DNA of 64,000 nt from JBCBSZ01 sp039185015 (lineage in GTDB: Bacteria; Actinomycetota; Acidimicrobiia; Acidimicrobiales; Poriferisodalaceae), in contig JBCDAU010000014.1 in the NCBI GenBank assembly GCA_039185015.1, positions 66,384-130,383 on the forward strand. The letters run 5' to 3'. The notes beneath the pieces are model-generated. The model saw nothing but the letters and a program-made list of their open reading frames with translations, searched no databases and was not told the origin of the DNA. Positions 49,380-56,434 of this stretch are shown one piece after another; the stretch's first letter is position 1; every line of letters starts with the position of its first letter. Both the position numbers and the translations under genes were made by a program.

Positions 49380-50201
49380 CTAGCCGAGGAGCGACAGGAC
49401 CGACTGCGGCGACTGGTTGGCCTGGGCCAGCATCGCCGTACCGGCCTGGGTCATGATCTGGTGGCGGGTGAAGCTCACCATCTCCTGGGCCATGTCCGTG
49501 TCACGGATCCGGCTCTCGGAGGCCATCAGGTTCTCGGTGGCGACCTGCAGGTTGGAGATCGTGTGCTCGAGCCGGTTCTGCGTCGCACCGAGGGTCGACC
49601 TGGCGCCCGACACGGTGTCGATCGCGGCATCGAGCGTCGAGATGGCGGTGGTCGCCGCCGCGGACACGTCGACGCCCGCGATGTTGGCGCCGAACACCGA
49701 TGCGCTCGTCATCACGAGGTTGTCGTTCAGGATCAACTGGTCCGAGACGGTCTCGTTCGGGCCGACGTGGAACGTCAGTCCGGTGGTCGAGTAGTCCTGG
49801 AAGACCTGGTTGCCGGCGAAGGTCGTCCGGGCGCCGATCGCGTCGAGCTCCTCGATGAGCTGCGCGATCTCCTGCTGCTGCGGGGCACCGTCGGTGGTGG
49901 CGGTGTTGGCGGCGTCGACGGCGAGTGTCCGCATGCGCTGCAGGATCGCGTGGACCTCGTTCAACGCTCCCTCCGCCGTCTGGACGAAGCTGATGCCGTC
50001 CTGCGCGTTGCGGGTCGCCTGCCGGGAACCGTTGATCTCCGAGCGGAGGTTCTCGCTCTTGACCAGGCCGGCGGCGTCGTCGGCGGCGCGGTTGATCCGG
50101 AAGCCGCTGGAGAGCTTCTCCAGGGTCTTCTGCATCTGCCCGTTGGTGACGGACAGGTTCCGGTAGGCGTTGAACGCCGAGATGTTCTGGTTGATGCGCA
50201 T
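49380..50201 (-). CDS. fliC: Flagellin 1
   Basis: 273 aa. Only the conserved D0/D1 parts are present: N-terminal RINQNISAFNAYRNLSVTNG, LSSGFRINRAADDAAGL, SFVQTAEGALNEVHAILQRM; C-terminal LDAAIDTVSGARSTLGATQN, ENLMASESRIRDTDMA, and the end ANQSPQSVLSLLG. There is no hypervariable D2/D3 insert, giving a minimal flagellin. One of four paralogues, about 75-85% alike by eye. Exported unfolded by the flagellar apparatus with FliS as chaperone. ATG preceded by GGAGGAGGG. Its promoter is a perfect TTGA-N15-GCCGACCC. Confidence 0.96.
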   Translation of the reverse strand: MRINQNISAFNAYRNLSVTNGQMQKTLEKLSSGFRINRAADDAAGLVKSENLRSEINGSRQATRNAQDGISFVQTAEGALNEVHAILQRMRTLAVDAANTATTDGAPQQQEIAQLIEELDAIGARTTFAGNQVFQDYSTTGLTFHVGPNETVSDQLILNDNLVMTSASVFGANIAGVDVSAAATTAISTLDAAIDTVSGARSTLGATQNRLEHTISNLQVATENLMASESRIRDTDMAQEMVSFTRHQIMTQAGTAMLAQANQSPQSVLSLLG

Positions 50202-50206
50202 CGGAT

Positions 50207-50252
50207 CCCTCCTCCGCCGCGACGTCGACGTCGCGGGGGCCCGTCCAGGGCC
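50207..50252 (-). promoter_or_regulatory. Leader of flagellin 1: GGA hairpin and GGA-containing ribosome binding site
   Basis: Minus-strand hairpin GGCCC-TGGAC-GGGCC (50252-50238) puts GGA in the loop; the ribosome binding site CGGAGGAGGG (50216-50207) also contains GGA. Between them is an 18-nt perfect palindrome (50218-50235). It fits the two-site CsrA arrangement less exactly than the other three flagellin leaders, since it lacks the CA of CANGGANG. Confidence 0.4.
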
Positions 50253-50265
50253 TCGCGAACGAGAA

Positions 50266-50292
50266 GGGTCGGCCGCCCGCCGCCGCGCTCAA
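50266..50292 (-). promoter_or_regulatory. Sigma-28-type promoter of flagellin 1
   Basis: Minus strand TTGA (50292-50289), 15-nt spacer, GCCGACCC (50273-50266), 65 nt upstream of the ATG. Confidence 0.68.
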
Positions 50293-50354
50293 GCGATCTC
50301 GCGATCACGCGAGCGCGCAGGAAGGTGCGACGGGCGGCCGAATGCTGTGTGATC

Positions 50355-50423
50355 GCCCGGGCGGGGCCCCGGAGCTCGGTGCTCCGTCCCCCTCCACCGG
50401 TCCTTGCCCTGACGGGCTGCGGC
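50355..50423 (+). repeat. Dispersed two-hairpin repeat, variant copy
   Basis: Shares GGGCGGGGCCCCGGAG and the second hairpin GCCC-TGAC-GGGC (50406-50417) with the copies at 2747 and 59617, but the first stem is extended by GGAGC/GCTCC (50371-50385). It lies in the 359-nt gap between the flagellin 1 promoter and fliS; the rest of that gap (50424-50560) shows nothing recognisable. Confidence 0.7.
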
Positions 50424-50560
50424 GTGGCCGTCGACGCCCAGGCCTGGACGGCGACAGCGGAGGGGTTGGCGATGGCGTGCCGAGCTGGGCTCGGCCGCAG
50501 GCGCTTCAGCGCCGAGGACCTCGAGCGAGGGGCGGGGTTGGGGTCCCCGCCCCGACCGAG

Positions 50561-50932
50561 TTACAGCCCGGCGGTCGCCTGGACCCAGGCGTCCCGGATG
50601 CCCTGGATGGCGTCACGGACGTGGCGCACGGGCTCGGGTTGCTTGGTCAGGTTGGCCTCGATGAGCTGCTCGATCGACCAGGCGTAGATCGCGTCGAGGT
50701 TCGATGCGATCTCGCCGCCACGGTCGTGGTCGAGCGTGACCTGGAGCTCGTTGATGATCCGCTGCACGTGCAGGAGCTCGGTGTTCGCGAGCTCCATGTC
50801 GCCGCGGCCGTCCGCGAGCACGCCGTGGGTGGCGGTGAGCCCCTGCAGCGCACGGTCGTAGAGCATGGTGACCAGGCGTGCGGGGCTCGCCGTGGACACG
50901 GCGTCCGACTTGTAGTGCTGATGCAGCTTCAC
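50561..50932 (-). CDS. fliS: Flagellin export chaperone FliS
   Basis: 123 aa from the GTG at 50932. Family signature YKSDAVSTASPARLVTMLYD then RALQGL, LLHVQRIINELQVTLDHDRG, IYAWSIEQLIEANL and IRDAWVQAT. FliS wraps the flagellin C-terminal helix to prevent premature polymerisation. In-frame GTGs upstream (to 51040) would lengthen it, but FliS proteins start near this point and no ribosome binding site supports the longer forms. Lies between flagellins 1 and 2, 140 nt downstream of flagellin 2. Confidence 0.93.
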   Translation of the reverse strand: MKLHQHYKSDAVSTASPARLVTMLYDRALQGLTATHGVLADGRGDMELANTELLHVQRIINELQVTLDHDRGGEIASNLDAIYAWSIEQLIEANLTKQPEPVRHVRDAIQGIRDAWVQATAGL

Positions 50933-51071
50933 GCTGTCGATCCCGTGGTCGTCCGGGAGGCGGCGCACCGCCTCCGCATGGTCGAGGTCCGTGCCCGCCG
51001 GCGGCGGGCCGCGTCGATCCGACTGCCCTTCCGTCGGCACGTCGTCGTGCCGACTTCAGTGGTTGCCGGGA

Positions 51072-51893
51072 TCACCCGATCAGCGACAGGACCGACTGCG
51101 GCGCCTGGTTGGCCTGGGCCAGCATCGAGGTGCCGGCCTGGGTCATGATCTGGTTCCGCGTGAACTCGACCATCTCCTGCGCCATGTCCGTGTCACGGAT
51201 GCGGCTCTCGGAGGCCATCAGGTTCTCGGTGGCGACCTGCAGGTTGGCGATCGTGTGCTCGAGCCGGTTCTGGGTCGCACCGAGGGTGGACCGAGCGGTC
51301 GAGACCGAGTCGATCGCGGCATCCAGGGTCGAGATGGCGGTGGTCGCCGCCGCCGACACGTCGACCGCCGCGATGTTCGCCCCGAACACGCTCGCCGTGG
51401 TCATGGCGAGGTTGTCGTTCAGCGTGAGCTGGTTGGCGGCCGTCTCGTTCGCGCCGACGTGGAACGTCAGCCCGGTGGTCGAGTAGTCCTGGAAGACCTG
51501 GTTGCCGGCGAACGTCGTCCGCAGGCCGATCGCATCCACTTCGGCGAGCAGCTGGTCGATCTCCTGCTGCTGCGCCGCACCGTCGGTCACGGCGGTGTTG
51601 GCGGCGTCGACGGCGAGGGTCCGCATCCGCTGGAGGATGGCGTGCACCTCGTTGAGGGCACCCTCCGTCGTCTGGACGAAGCTGATGCCGTCCTGCGCGT
51701 TGCGGGTCGCCTGCCGGGAACCGTTGATCTCGGCCCGGAGCGATTCGCTCCTGACCAGACCGGCAGCGTCGTCAGCAGCCCGGTTGATGCGGAAGCCACT
51801 GGAGAGCTTCTCCAGGTTCTTCGTCGTCATCATGTTGGTGTTGCTGAGATTTCTGTAGGCGTTGAACGCCGAGATGTTCTGATTGATCCGCAC
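51072..51893 (-). CDS. fliC: Flagellin 2
   Basis: 273 aa, GTG start (51893) with GGGAGG six nt upstream. Minimal D0/D1 flagellin like flagellin 1, to which it is closest: the same NQNISAFNAYRNLS start, FVQTTEGALNEVHAILQRMR, IDQLLAEVDAIGLRTTFAGN, GLTFHVGANETAANQ and the end ANQAPQSVLSLIG. Differences cluster at residues 19-25 and 150-190, the surface region. It has a sigma-28-type promoter and a leader hairpin with a full CsrA consensus. fliS probably shares its transcript. Confidence 0.96.
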   Translation of the reverse strand: MRINQNISAFNAYRNLSNTNMMTTKNLEKLSSGFRINRAADDAAGLVRSESLRAEINGSRQATRNAQDGISFVQTTEGALNEVHAILQRMRTLAVDAANTAVTDGAAQQQEIDQLLAEVDAIGLRTTFAGNQVFQDYSTTGLTFHVGANETAANQLTLNDNLAMTTASVFGANIAAVDVSAAATTAISTLDAAIDSVSTARSTLGATQNRLEHTIANLQVATENLMASESRIRDTDMAQEMVEFTRNQIMTQAGTSMLAQANQAPQSVLSLIG

Positions 51894-51899
51894 GAGACA

Positions 51900-51946
51900 C
51901 CTCCCTGTACCTCACGTGCGAGTTCGCAGACCACGTCCTTGCGGTC
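51900..51946 (-). promoter_or_regulatory. Leader of flagellin 2: two CsrA-type sites
   Basis: Upstream site: hairpin 51946-51929 on the minus strand, stem GACCGC/GTGGTC, loop AAGGAC, containing CAAGGACG (matches CANGGANG). One stem pair is G-U in the mRNA but would be A-C on the opposite strand, supporting an RNA function. Downstream site: CAGGGAGG (51907-51900) is both a CsrA match and the ribosome binding site, six nt from the GTG. Confidence 0.6.
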
Positions 51947-51954
51947 CGATGAGA

Positions 51955-51981
51955 GGGTCGACCCGGTGGCGATCCGCTGAA
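51955..51981 (-). promoter_or_regulatory. Sigma-28-type promoter of flagellin 2
   Basis: Minus strand TTCA (51981-51978), 15-nt spacer, GTCGACCC (51962-51955), 61 nt upstream of the start codon. Confidence 0.65.
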
Positions 51982-52272
51982 GGAGTTGCCGTCCGAGCAG
52001 GGCGGACGTGCGGAGATGCTGCGCTCCGGACGGTGCTGGGCGACACCGGAGAACGCACCGCGTGGACAGCCGAGCCTCGGGCGGACTGGTCGCTGCGGTC
52101 GATCGAGATCAGGGCGCCAGCGTCGAGGATCTCAGGCCGTCTCGGTGGGCCGCCTCGGTGACCGCGTGCTCGTCGACCGGGCCAGCATCCTCGGTCCATT
52201 CGTCCAAGTACGTGCGACATGGCAACCCGGCCCGAGGCTCGCCGGGGCTCGAGGTGTTCTGCCCCACGCGGC

Positions 52273-52299
52273 GAGGCCGGCCCCTGGGGGACCGGCCTC
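52273..52299 (-). terminator. Strong hairpin downstream of flagellin 3
   Basis: GAGGCCGG (52273-52280) and CCGGCCTC (52292-52299), with an inner CCCC/GGGG pairing; about 60 nt after the flagellin 3 stop on the minus strand. No U-run. The rest of the 51982-52356 gap shows nothing I can name. Confidence 0.5.
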
Positions 52300-52356
52300 T
52301 GTGCTTCGTCGGGTTCGTGACCGGGCGCCCTCACGCCCGGGCTGGTGTTGCCGTTC

Positions 52357-53175
52357 CTAGAGGAGCGACAGCACCGACTGCGGCGAGTTGTTGGCCTGGG
52401 CCAGCATCGCCGTACCCGCCTGGGTCATGATCTGACGGCGGGTGAAGTTGACCATCTCGTCGGCCATGTCGGTGTCACGGATCCGGCTCTCCGACGCCAT
52501 CAGGTTCTCCTGGGAGACCTGGAGGTTGGCGATGGTGTGCTCGAGCCGGTTCTGGGTCGCACCGAGGGTGGACCGGGTGGTCGACACCGAGCTGATGGCG
52601 GCGTCGAGGGTCGAGATGGCGGTGGTGGCCGCCGTGGTGACGTCCACGCCCGACACGTTGCTGCCGAACACGCTCGCCGAGGTCATGGCCAGGTCGTTGT
52701 TCAGCGTGAGCTGATTGGCCGCTCCGGCGCCCGCGCCGACCTGGAAGGTCAGACCGGTGCTGGAGAAGTCCTGGAAGACCTGGCTGCCGGCGAAGGTGGT
52801 GCGGCTGCCGATCGCATCGAGCTCCTCGAGGAGCTCGTTGATCTCGGCTTGCTGCGGGGCACCGTCGGTGGTGGCGGTGTTGGCGGCGTCGACGGCCAGG
52901 GTCCGCATGCGCTGCAGGATCGAGTGGACCTCGTTGAGGGCACCCTCGGCGGTCTGCACGAAGCTGATGCCGTCCTGGGCGTTGCGGGTGGCCTGCCGGG
53001 TGCCGTTGATCTCGGCCCGGAGCGACTCGCTCTTCACGAGGCCCGAGGCGTCGTCGGCGGCCCGGTTGATGCGGAAGCCACTGGAGAGCTTCTCCAGCGA
53101 CCGCCCCATGTGGTTGTTGGTGCTGTTCAGGTTGCGGTAGGCGTTGAACGCCGTGATGTTGTTGTTGATCCTCAT
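52357..53175 (-). CDS. fliC: Flagellin 3
   Basis: 272 aa. Same minimal D0/D1 plan: RINNNITAFNAYRNLNSTNN, GFRINRAADDASGLVKSES, INELLEELDAIGSRTTFAGS, C-terminal LDAAISSVSTTRSTLGATQN, DTDMADEMVNFTRRQIMTQA and NNSPQSVLSLL. It forms a close pair with flagellin 4 (same NNNITAFNAYRNLN start and MADEMVNFTRRQIM) and a separate pair from flagellins 1 and 2 (NQNISAFNAYRN). Residues ~150-170 differ (VGAGAGAANQ). ATG with a CACGGAGG ribosome binding site. Confidence 0.96.
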   Translation of the reverse strand: MRINNNITAFNAYRNLNSTNNHMGRSLEKLSSGFRINRAADDASGLVKSESLRAEINGTRQATRNAQDGISFVQTAEGALNEVHSILQRMRTLAVDAANTATTDGAPQQAEINELLEELDAIGSRTTFAGSQVFQDFSSTGLTFQVGAGAGAANQLTLNNDLAMTSASVFGSNVSGVDVTTAATTAISTLDAAISSVSTTRSTLGATQNRLEHTIANLQVSQENLMASESRIRDTDMADEMVNFTRRQIMTQAGTAMLAQANNSPQSVLSLL

Positions 53176-53182
53176 GGATCGA

Positions 53183-53222
53183 CCTCCGTGTGCATGTCAC
53201 GAGCGACGTCCGTGCCGCTCGT
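53183..53222 (-). promoter_or_regulatory. Leader of flagellin 3: two CsrA-type sites
   Basis: Upstream site: hairpin 53222-53199, seven-bp stem ACGAGCG/CGCTCGT, ten-nt loop GCACGGACGT containing CACGGACG. Downstream site: CACGGAGG (53190-53183) overlaps the ribosome binding site, seven nt from the ATG. Both match CANGGANG exactly. This is the two-site layout of Bacillus hag mRNA, on which CsrA blocks translation. Confidence 0.65.
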
Positions 53223-53228
53223 TCCTTG

Positions 53229-53256
53229 CCTTCGGCAACCACACAGAGTGACTGAA
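53229..53256 (-). promoter_or_regulatory. Sigma-28-type promoter of flagellin 3
   Basis: Minus strand TTCA (53256-53253), 16-nt spacer, GCCGAAGG (53236-53229). Confidence 0.52.
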
Positions 53257-53304
53257 CCGCTGGTCCATCAACCCATCGACAACACGGAGCGTGAACGCGA
53301 GAAC

Positions 53305-53329
53305 GGGAGTGGCGCTCAGCGCCACCCCC
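53305..53329 (-). terminator. Intrinsic terminator of flagellin 4
   Basis: Eleven-bp stem in minus-strand RNA, GGGGGTGGCGC (53329-53319) and GCGCCACTCCC (53315-53305), TGA loop, then GTTCTCG. One pair is G-U only in the minus-strand transcript, which fixes the direction. About 65 nt after the flagellin 4 stop. Confidence 0.65.
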
Positions 53330-53393
53330 GCTCGGGTGCTCCGTCGATGATCGGTGGGTCCCGGGACGTCGGGACCGACCGAGGCGATGCCCC

Positions 53394-54212
53394 TTAGAGG
53401 AGCGACAGCACCGACTGCGGCGCCTGGTTGGCCTGGGCCAGCATCGCCGTGCCCGCCTGCGACATGATCTGACGGCGGGTGAAGTTCACCATCTCGTCGG
53501 CCATGTCGGTGTCACGGATCCGGCTCTCCGACGCCATCAGGTTCTCCTGGGCGACCTGGAGGTTGGCGATGGTGTGCTCGAGCCGGTTCTGGGTCGCACC
53601 GAGGGTGGACCGGGTGGTCGACACCGAGCTGATGGCGGCGTCGAGGGTGGAGATGGCGGTGGTCGCCGCTGCGGTCAGATCGATGGCTGACACGTTGCTG
53701 CCGAACACGCTCGCCGACGACATGGCCAGGTCCGAGCTGAGCGTCAGCTGGTTGGCCGCGGTCTCGTTGGCCCCGACCTGGAAGGTCAGACCGGTGCTGG
53801 AGTAGTCCTGGAAGACCTGGTTGCCGGCGAAGGTGGTGCGGCTGCCGATGGCGTCGAGCTCGGCGAGGAGCTCGTCGACCTCGGCCTGCTGGGCGGCACC
53901 GTCGGTGGTGGCGGTGTTGGCCGCGTCGACGGCCAGGGTCCGCATCCGCTGCAGGATCGCGTGCACCTCGTTGAGGGCACCCTCGGTGGTCTGCACGAAG
54001 CTGACACCGTCCTGGGCGTTGCGGGTGGCCTGGGCGGTGCCGTTGATCTCGGCCCGGAGCGACTCGCTCCGGGTGAGGCCGGCGGCATCGTCTGCGGCCC
54101 GGTTGATCCGGAAGCCACTCGACAGCTTCTCGAGCGACTTGCCGAGGCTCATGTTCGTGTCGTTGAGGTTCCGGTAGGCGTTGAACGCCGTGATGTTGTT
54201 GTTGATCCTCAT
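53394..54212 (-). CDS. fliC: Flagellin 4
   Basis: 272 aa. Minimal D0/D1 flagellin, closest to flagellin 3: RINNNITAFNAYRNLNDTNM, AADDAAGLTRSESLRAEING, FVQTTEGALNEVHAILQRMR, VDELLAELDAIGSRTTFAGN, GLTFQVGANETAANQ, C-terminal MADEMVNFTRRQIMSQAGTA and ANQAPQSVLSLL. It mixes flagellin 2-like segments (VGANETAANQ, NQAPQSV) into a flagellin 3-like frame, hinting at gene conversion within the array. ATG with CACGGAGG upstream. Divergent from the glycosyltransferase gene. Confidence 0.96.
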   Translation of the reverse strand: MRINNNITAFNAYRNLNDTNMSLGKSLEKLSSGFRINRAADDAAGLTRSESLRAEINGTAQATRNAQDGVSFVQTTEGALNEVHAILQRMRTLAVDAANTATTDGAAQQAEVDELLAELDAIGSRTTFAGNQVFQDYSSTGLTFQVGANETAANQLTLSSDLAMSSASVFGSNVSAIDLTAAATTAISTLDAAISSVSTTRSTLGATQNRLEHTIANLQVAQENLMASESRIRDTDMADEMVNFTRRQIMSQAGTAMLAQANQAPQSVLSLL

Positions 54213-54222
54213 CCGGGATCTA

Positions 54223-54259
54223 CCTCCGTGTGAATGTCAACGCGGACATCCGTGTCCGC
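54223..54259 (-). promoter_or_regulatory. Leader of flagellin 4: two CsrA-type sites
   Basis: Upstream site: perfect hairpin 54259-54242 on the minus strand, seven-bp stem GCGGACA/TGTCCGC closing the loop CGGA; CACGGATG matches CANGGANG and is close to the in-vitro CsrA consensus ACARGGAUGU. Downstream site: CACGGAGG (54230-54223) at the ribosome binding site. Spacing to the ATG is 10 nt. Confidence 0.68.
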
Positions 54260-54265
54260 CCGGTC

Positions 54266-54293
54266 CCATCGGACCCGATCTCCCGCTCATGAG
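54266..54293 (-). promoter_or_regulatory. Sigma-28-type promoter of flagellin 4
   Basis: Minus strand CTCA (54293-54290), 16-nt spacer, TCCGATGG (54273-54266). It lies back to back with the glycosyltransferase promoter. Confidence 0.45.
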
Positions 54294-54311
54294 CCGATCG
54301 TCCGAAGACGC

Positions 54312-54338
54312 TTGAGCGACTCCGGCGGCGGTCGACGG
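54312..54338 (+). promoter_or_regulatory. Sigma-28-type promoter of the glycosyltransferase gene
   Basis: TTGA at 54312-54315 and GTCGACGG at 54331-54338, spacer 15 nt, 32 nt upstream of the ATG at 54371. Confidence 0.65.
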
Positions 54339-54370
54339 CCCGGGTGCCTGCCCGAGGAGCCCCGCCGACC

Positions 54371-56338
54371 ATGTGTGCGCCCGACCGCTTCGGTCCCGAC
54401 CTCGTCGTCCGGCTCACCTTCGGCCCGGCATCCCCCGCCGGGCCCGGTGTCGTCGACGTCCCGGCCCTCGCCAGCGACGGCGGGGGTGAGCGAGCGCTGC
54501 TCGACCTGCTGGCGCGACTCGATCCCGCCGCCGTCGTGATGATCGTGCACGCCGGCGCCGAGCTCGGCGTCGGGACCGCCGAACGCCTCGCCGGCGCCGT
54601 GCGCAGCGGAACGGCCGTGGTCGCCGTGCCGTTGTCAAACGACCTGGGCACCGACCACGGGCTCGACGGTCCAACGTTGGCCGACGGCGAGCTGCGTCCG
54701 GCCCGGCGCGTGCGGCCGATCTGCCTCACCGCGACGGTCGAGACGATGCGAGATCTCGCCCGACGTCGGATCCACGACCCGCTCAACCTCCTTGCCGACG
54801 TGGACGTCGGGCTCGTCGCCGTGGGCGGTACCTCGCTCCGCCACGCCAACGCCGCCGTCGAACGGGTTCGGGCGCTCGGCGCCGGCCCGATGCCGCCGAT
54901 CGTCGCCACCATGATCGTTCGCGACGAGGAGCGGATGCTCGGCGACTGCCTCGCCTCGATCGCCTCCTTCGTCGATCGGATCCACGTGGCCGACACCGGT
55001 TCGATCGACCGCACGGTCGAGATCGCTGAGGCCGCCGGTGCGCAGGTGATCCACCGCACGTGGCGCGACGACTTCGCGTGGGCCCGAAACGAGGTGCTCG
55101 CCGAGGCCCGCGATGCAGCCTGGGCGCTCTGGATCGACGCCGACGAGCGCCTCGTCTGCGACGACCCGATGTTGCTCCGGGGGTACCTGCGGGCCTTCGC
55201 CGACGAGCACGACCTGCTCGAGCTCCCGATCCGCAACGTGCGGGCCGACGGCTCGGAGACGACCCGATTCGCCGGCCCGCGGCTCCTCCGTGCCTCGCAG
55301 ATCACCTTCTGGGGCGCCCTCCACGAGCACCCGATCCTCCTCGATCAGACCCGGGCGATGAGGAAGTCGACGATTGGACTCGCGATGCTCGACCACCTCG
55401 GCTACCAGGACGACGTCCTCGTCGATCGATCGAAGCAGGACCGCAACGTCGCGGTCGCCCGGGCCGCTTACGAGCGGGACCGCTCGGCGAAGACCGCCCT
55501 CGATCTGGCCCGCTCGCTGTCGTTCGCGCAGCGCGACGCCGACGAGGCGGCGCTGCTCTACCGAGAGGGGCTGGCCGGTGTGCCCGAGCACGACCACCGG
55601 GCGCGGGCCTTCGTCATCGCCCAGCTCGCCGGCCATCTCCAGGACCGGGTGGGCGACCAGGAGGCAGCGCTCGTCGAGGCCGAGCTCGGACTCGCGCTCG
55701 TGCCGGCCGACTGGTCCTGCCGGGCCGTCCTGGCCCGGTCGCTGCGGGCGTTGGGACGTCTCCGGGAGCTGCCGGCTCGTGCCGCCGAACTCGACACCCG
55801 CGGCTCGCTGATTCCGATGTCCTCGGCGCTCGACGCTCGGATGATGTGGCACCTGCTGCTCGGCGCCGCGCTGGCGGAGGTCGGCGAACGAGACCGGGCG
55901 TGGGAGGAGGTCGCCGAGGCTGCCAGATCGGGGGCACCGCTCGCCCCGAACGACGTCGCGGTCTACCTGGACGTCGCGCTCCGGCGGCCGTTGCCCGATG
56001 TCGTGCGCTGCAGCGATGCGGTCGTCGCCGTCGCCGACACGGTCTCGCGCGACGCCGTGCTGCGAACCATCGCCGGCCACGTCCCGCCGCAGATCACCCT
56101 CGAGGTGGCTCGTGTCGTCCTCGATCGGGTGCCGACGGCTGAAGCGGTGGTCATCGGCATCTTGCTCGCCGAACGAGCCGGCCGACCGACCGACGCCGCC
56201 TGGTTCGCCGGCCGGGCCGGTGCGCTCGACCCGGAGGTCGCCGATCGCCTCGCCGCCCGGCTCGACGAGCGAGGGTCGGGCGGCGTCGCCTCGATGGTGC
56301 GTGCCGCCATGGCACCCGCCGTCGCAGCGAGCACCTGA
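54371..56338 (+). CDS. Family 2 glycosyltransferase with helical-repeat C terminus (probable flagellin glycosyltransferase)
   Basis: 655 aa from ATG 54371 (GAGGAG 11 nt upstream). Residues ~1-170 are an unassigned alpha/beta domain. From ~176 a GT2 (GT-A) domain: PPIVATMIVRDEERMLGDCL, HVADTGSIDRTVEIAEAAGA, FAWARNEVLAEA and the metal-binding WIDADERLV (~253-261), then RLLRASQITFWGALHEHPIL. From ~375 to the end TPR-like helices predominate. This SunS/TPR-GT2 class includes protein O-glycosyltransferases. A sigma-28-type promoter and location beside the flagellins suggest it decorates flagellin; the sugar donor is unknown. Confidence 0.82.
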   Translation: MCAPDRFGPDLVVRLTFGPASPAGPGVVDVPALASDGGGERALLDLLARLDPAAVVMIVHAGAELGVGTAERLAGAVRSGTAVVAVPLSNDLGTDHGLDGPTLADGELRPARRVRPICLTATVETMRDLARRRIHDPLNLLADVDVGLVAVGGTSLRHANAAVERVRALGAGPMPPIVATMIVRDEERMLGDCLASIASFVDRIHVADTGSIDRTVEIAEAAGAQVIHRTWRDDFAWARNEVLAEARDAAWALWIDADERLVCDDPMLLRGYLRAFADEHDLLELPIRNVRADGSETTRFAGPRLLRASQITFWGALHEHPILLDQTRAMRKSTIGLAMLDHLGYQDDVLVDRSKQDRNVAVARAAYERDRSAKTALDLARSLSFAQRDADEAALLYREGLAGVPEHDHRARAFVIAQLAGHLQDRVGDQEAALVEAELGLALVPADWSCRAVLARSLRALGRLRELPARAAELDTRGSLIPMSSALDARMMWHLLLGAALAEVGERDRAWEEVAEAARSGAPLAPNDVAVYLDVALRRPLPDVVRCSDAVVAVADTVSRDAVLRTIAGHVPPQITLEVARVVLDRVPTAEAVVIGILLAERAGRPTDAAWFAGRAGALDPEVADRLAARLDERGSGGVASMVRAAMAPAVAAST

Positions 56339-56368
56339 GCGGTCCGAAGAACTTTCTCGACCGATCCC

Positions 56369-56395
56369 TTAGGTCCTCGTCCGAGCGGTCGACAC
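56369..56395 (+). promoter_or_regulatory. Sigma-28-type promoter of the second glycosyltransferase-like gene
   Basis: TTAG at 56369-56372 and GTCGACAC at 56388-56395, spacer 15 nt, 39 nt upstream of the ATG at 56435. Confidence 0.55.
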
Positions 56396-56434
56396 AACCG
56401 CTCAGGAGGGAACCGAGACACGAAAGGGATCATC

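Noticed and set aside
50218..50235. 18-nt perfect palindrome in the flagellin 1 leader as an operator
   Set aside because: GTCGAC-rich palindromes are expected by chance in this composition and no second copy was found; kept only as a note in the leader feature.
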